From positions 5,880,001 to 5,944,000 of the forward strand of contig NZ_CP061947.1 in NCBI RefSeq assembly GCF_014838715.1: DNA of 64,000 bases, given 5' to 3'. Source of the DNA: Algoriphagus sp. Y33. Lineage in GTDB: Bacteria; Bacteroidota; Bacteroidia; Cytophagales; Cyclobacteriaceae. The position numbers and the translations under genes were made by a program. Under the pieces are notes generated by a model. It saw only the letters and a list, made by a program, of their open reading frames with translations. It made no database searches and was not told the origin of the DNA. This document shows, in pieces, positions 60,855-64,000 of the stretch. Positions within the stretch are counted from its first letter, which is position 1; every line of letters begins with the position of its first letter.

Positions 60855-62054
60855 TTATAAAAACAAATTATTGTAAATAATACCTAGAATCACACCTCCG
60901 GCGATGATTACAGGCGAAGAGATCTTGGTAAACTGGAGTAATACATAGGTCGCTAGAATAAATAGAATATTCATTCCGTTTGCCTCTAGGGGTTCAAAGA
61001 GCAAATACGCTGCTGCGATTAGCATTCCGCAGGATACTGCGTTAATCCCTTCCAAAGCAGCTCTTACAGGTCGATATTTCTTCAGCTGGTCCCAAAATCT
61101 GATCACGAAGAAGATGAGAAAAATTCCCGGAAGGAAAATTCCTGCCGCAGCTATAAATCCACCTATGAAAAAACCTGCAGTCCCAAATTCTTTCATGGAT
61201 AAGGCTCCCACATAGGACGAAATGCTGAAAGTGGGACCGGGAATACCTTGGGAAATCGCATATCCGGTAAGGAATTCTTCTGAACTCAGGAAGTGTTTGA
61301 AGTCTACAAACTCAGTATAGAGATAGGGAACAAGCACTTGTCCTCCACCGAAAATCAAGCTCCCATTTCGATAGAAATTCTCGAAAAGAATGATCGGCTG
61401 GTACTTTGTGATGCCACCCAGCACTGCTGCCCCCACCAGCACGCCACCCCAAAGATAGAAGTTGGCCCATTCGATTTTCAGCGGAGCATCCTTCTCCAGC
61501 TCAGGTTGTTGCTTGTATTTGATAGAGGTGCTTAACCCTCCTATAATCAATAATACAGGAAAGATGTAGGGCGAACTATAGAAAAATGAAACAAATGCAG
61601 AAATCAAAACCAGAACCATAGCTTCGGTAGTTTTGATGGTTTTACCGATAATTTTTTGTGCAGCAAAAATGATAAACCCAATGGCCATTGGCTGAATAAA
61701 CCGTGCAAAATCCAGTGCTCCCGGGGTACTTTCCTGAAGAAAATGAATCAGCATGGCCGCCAAAATCATAAAGAGTGTAGCAGGCAAAATCCAGACGAGA
61801 AGGGCAAGGTAGGCGAGGTTAGGTCCTCCTGCCCGATAAGCAATCGCGCATACTAACTGGGTGGAGGATGGGCCGGGAAGCATATTGCAAAGTGCATTTA
61901 GCTCCCAGAGCTCATCTTCCTGAATATAGGCTCTTCTCTTCACCATTCGCTCAAGTAGCATGGCAAGGAATGCCTGTGGACCACCAAATGCGGTAAGGGA
62001 AAGCGTAATAATGTCTTTCAAAAATAGATAGTATCGGACTTGCTTTACCGACAT
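60855..62054 (-). CDS. chrA: Chromate transporter, two-domain
   Basis: A 399-residue inner-membrane protein of the CHR family with both homologous halves. The first has TAFGGPQAFLAMLLERMVK and LPGPSSTQLV; the second has FGGGQVLVPYL and QGIPGPTFSISSYVGAL. About ten hydrophobic helices are visible. CHR proteins export chromate in studied cases, but many chromosomal copies have an unproven substrate. It begins three bases after the dioxygenase gene. Confidence 0.9.
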   Translation of the reverse strand: MSVKQVRYYLFLKDIITLSLTAFGGPQAFLAMLLERMVKRRAYIQEDELWELNALCNMLPGPSSTQLVCAIAYRAGGPNLAYLALLVWILPATLFMILAAMLIHFLQESTPGALDFARFIQPMAIGFIIFAAQKIIGKTIKTTEAMVLVLISAFVSFFYSSPYIFPVLLIIGGLSTSIKYKQQPELEKDAPLKIEWANFYLWGGVLVGAAVLGGITKYQPIILFENFYRNGSLIFGGGQVLVPYLYTEFVDFKHFLSSEEFLTGYAISQGIPGPTFSISSYVGALSMKEFGTAGFFIGGFIAAAGIFLPGIFLIFFVIRFWDQLKKYRPVRAALEGINAVSCGMLIAAAYLLFEPLEANGMNILFILATYVLLQFTKISSPVIIAGGVILGIIYNNLFL

Positions 62055-62057
62055 CGC

Positions 62058-63035
62058 CTATTTTCTCAATCCTAGTTCACGGAGCCGCTCTTCCAGAAAT
62101 TCTCCGGCAGTAGCATCTTCAAATTGTTTTGGATGATCGGCATCTATACAGCTTTCCAAGCATGTGAGATCCATTTCAGAACGGGGATGCATAAAGAAGG
62201 GAATAGAGTATCTGCTTGTGTTCATTTTCTCCCGAGGAGGGTTCACTACGCGGTGGATCGTGGACTTCAATTTTTTATTTGTCAATCTCTCCAGCATATC
62301 GCCTACGTTTACAACCAGCTGGTCAGGAAGTGCGGTGATCGGAATCCATTTCCCGTCTTTTCTCAAGACCTGAAGACCGTCTGCGCTGGCTCCCATCAAC
62401 AAAGTAATCAAATTGATGTCGCCATGCTCTGCAGCTCTTACTGCATCAGCCGGTACTTGGTCAGGATTTTCGATTGGGAAATAATGAATTTGTCTTAGAA
62501 TGGAGTTGCCATGTGCTACTTTGTCTTCGAAATAATATTCATCCAGCCCCAGGGAAAGTGCAATAGCCTGAAGCATGGCCTTGCCTGCACTTTCCAGCGT
62601 ACGGTAAGCTTCATTTGCATCGTTTTGGAATTCAGGAAGCTCCGAAGGCCAGATGTTTGGCGGGTATTCACTTTTGATGGGATCTGCATCGGGAATTCTG
62701 CTGAGTTCCTGCCCTACATGATAAAATTCCTTTAGATCACCGGTGTTTCTGCCTTTGGCATGTTCTTTCCCTTTTCCTGTGTATCCCCGTTGAAATCCGA
62801 TTTCAGGTTTTTCGTACTTTGTCTTGATATCGTCAGATAAGGAGAAAAAATCCTTGATGGACCCATACAATCTATCTTGGAGATCTTGTGACAAACCATG
62901 ATTTTTGATGGCTACAAAGCCAATGTTTTGGTAGGCTTCTCCCAGCTTCTGTACGAATGCTGCCTTTTTCGGGGGAGTGCCGGAAATGAAATCTGCTAAA
63001 TCTAAACTTGGGATCTCATCAAATAGGATTTCCAT
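62058..63035 (-). CDS. 2-oxoglutarate/Fe(II)-dependent oxygenase (isopenicillin N synthase-like)
   Basis: A 325-residue oxygenase of the IPNS-like family. The DIOX_N region (GEAYQNIGFVAIKNHGLSQD) is followed by a jelly roll with iron ligands in EHGDINLITLLMG (His and Asp) and STIHRVVNPP (His), and the 2OG-binding Arg in RYSIPFFMHP. The substrate is unknown; such genes are common outside beta-lactam producers. Upstream partner of the chromate transporter. Confidence 0.9.
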   Translation of the reverse strand: MEILFDEIPSLDLADFISGTPPKKAAFVQKLGEAYQNIGFVAIKNHGLSQDLQDRLYGSIKDFFSLSDDIKTKYEKPEIGFQRGYTGKGKEHAKGRNTGDLKEFYHVGQELSRIPDADPIKSEYPPNIWPSELPEFQNDANEAYRTLESAGKAMLQAIALSLGLDEYYFEDKVAHGNSILRQIHYFPIENPDQVPADAVRAAEHGDINLITLLMGASADGLQVLRKDGKWIPITALPDQLVVNVGDMLERLTNKKLKSTIHRVVNPPREKMNTSRYSIPFFMHPRSEMDLTCLESCIDADHPKQFEDATAGEFLEERLRELGLRK

Positions 63036-63399
63036 GGTTGGATGTATTATAGTTTGGGGTCTAATTTAATTTTAAAATTAATAGGTATATCCGCTTTTAT
63101 GTCACTATAGAGGTAAAACTAATTAGAATTCGCCTTGAGAGGATGAGCGATATAGGAATCATGGAGTTTTGGGGTGTTGCCCCCCTGCTGTTAGTCATAA
63201 AATTGAATTTATATAGCCGCTTTTTGCCAGTTAAAGAGACTAAAGCATCTTAGATTTGGTCAACAATAGCATTGACTCCGCTTTGGCCTGCCTCGCTGTG
63301 GCGGGTCATCCGACCTGGTGAGCAAAGAAATTAGGACTACTGGCATCATTGCTGATAATCATTAAAAATGAATATCTTTAATCTCAATTTACGTGCTGT
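63036..63399 (+). repeat. Dispersed repeat family R, copy B
   Basis: These 364 bases between divergent genes have no gene. Bases 63195-63395 align with copy A at 52801-53030: CTTTTTGCCAGTTAAAGAGA, TAGCATTGA, GGCCTGCCTCGCTGTG, ACTGGCATCATTGCTGATAA and CAATTTACGTGCTGTATG (A has TAATTTACAGTGCTTTTA). The repeat ends at the start codon of the next lipoprotein gene. Confidence 0.6.
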
Positions 63400-64000
63400 A
63401 TGAATAAAATCCTGACATTACTCTTTTTAATTTGTGTTTTCTCAGCTTGTTCTTCCGAAAAACAGCGCTTGAATGAGGAGGTGATCGAAATGCCTCCCGC
63501 CATCGATACCACCTTGGCAGATGCCCCGAAAGTCAAATTCTACCAGTATGAGGATCAGGCAGCATATCCCGATGCCATCCTTGAATTGTACACACCCTTG
63601 GGAAACCAGGTATTCAAGCCAGGAAAAGTACCCTTCGAATTCAATGTGAAGAATTTCCCTTTTGACTTGAACGAAACGAAAGAATTCAAGCTCTTCAATA
63701 TTTTAAATGGCGGTGATCCTGTGGGATTTTATTCTCCAATTTTTCAAAGGGATCTAACCGTGGGGAGTTATCGGGTAGTCGCGTACTTAGTGGATGAGGA
63801 AGGTCTTGCCCTAAAAAACTTTGGAAATTATGTGGATAGAGACTTTCAGGTTGGTGAGTCACGGCCTTTCCCTTACTCAGCGGAACCTTACCTTGCTCTG
63901 AATTTTCCCCATTCTGATCAGGTCTATGAGGCTGGGGAAGTGGTTACTGTCGATTTTTTAGTGATAGGAGGGGATATGAAACTGGATGGACTGAAGGTGG
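63400..64000 (+). CDS. Lipoprotein, cut by the window end
   Basis: The open frame from the ATG at 63400 runs to the window edge (200 codons, no stop). The leader MNKILTLLFLICVFSACSSE has a lipobox (FSAC). The mature part has Ig-like/beta-sandwich character (ELYTPLGNQVFKPGKVPFEF and GSYRVVAYLVDEEGL). Function unknown. Its start codon abuts repeat copy B. Confidence 0.8.
   Translation, partial: MNKILTLLFLICVFSACSSEKQRLNEEVIEMPPAIDTTLADAPKVKFYQYEDQAAYPDAILELYTPLGNQVFKPGKVPFEFNVKNFPFDLNETKEFKLFNILNGGDPVGFYSPIFQRDLTVGSYRVVAYLVDEEGLALKNFGNYVDRDFQVGESRPFPYSAEPYLALNFPHSDQVYEAGEVVTVDFLVIGGDMKLDGLKV

Overview
The window looks like part of the chromosome of a Bacteroidota bacterium, most likely order Cytophagales and close to Algoriphagus/Cyclobacteriaceae. 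The evidence is a type IX secretion sorting tail, tandem OmpH/Skp genes beside bamA, a DUF6089 barrel gene, an Oar-type TonB receptor, many lipoproteins, and promoters of the Bacteroidota form TTTG-N19/20-TAnnTTTG. The genus is an inference; no rRNA is present. The DNA is gene-dense and mostly chromosomal housekeeping, with few mobile traces.

Layout. 1-14.9 kb: an amidohydrolase lipoprotein, a secreted FG-GAP protein, murF, a toxin-antitoxin pair with a frameshifted PIN toxin, a DUF2461 protein, a HAD phosphatase, small membrane proteins and lipoproteins, tRNA-Ala, clpS-recR, a sodium symporter, an MscS channel with an alkyltransferase-like protein, and an SDR/NTF2/Gre-like cluster. 15.0-20.0 kb: the threonine operon thrA-thrB-thrC, preceded by a structured leader with a short Thr/Ile-rich reading frame that looks like an attenuator. 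20.2-29.8 kb: polyprenyl diphosphate synthase, a DUF4199 protein, an acyltransferase overlapping gpsA, a sugar dehydrogenase lipoprotein, fructose-bisphosphatase, a second aspartate kinase and a Gfo/Idh/MocA oxidoreductase. 29.9-36.5 kb: a low-molecular-weight phosphatase, kdtA, rsgA, a phosphoribosyltransferase, panB and a PQQ-type propeller protein. 36.5-40.9 kb: an alpha-glucan/glycogen operon (debranching enzyme, GT4 synthase, GH57 amylase). 41-46.4 kb: a possible 46-codon gene, tRNA-His, dihydroorotase, a DEAD-box helicase, an M20 amidohydrolase and an SDR. 46.5-52.7 kb: an IS982 remnant, an Oar-like TonB receptor with a nucleotide pyrophosphatase-like enzyme, and a Crp/Fnr regulator. 53-60.8 kb: thioredoxin, then the envelope cluster CBS-nadK-DUF6089-uppS-bamA-ompH-ompH (transcribed leftward). 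60.8-64 kb: a 2OG-Fe(II) oxygenase with a chromate transporter, then a lipoprotein cut by the window edge.

The most interesting non-coding content is (1) the candidate threonine attenuator; (2) a dispersed sequence found four times just in front of genes, three times running into the start codon; (3) a second ~200-bp dispersed repeat in three copies; (4) short perfect hairpins with a CC-TAY-GG core, and palindromes at probable promoters. No CRISPR array, prophage or intact insertion sequence was seen.
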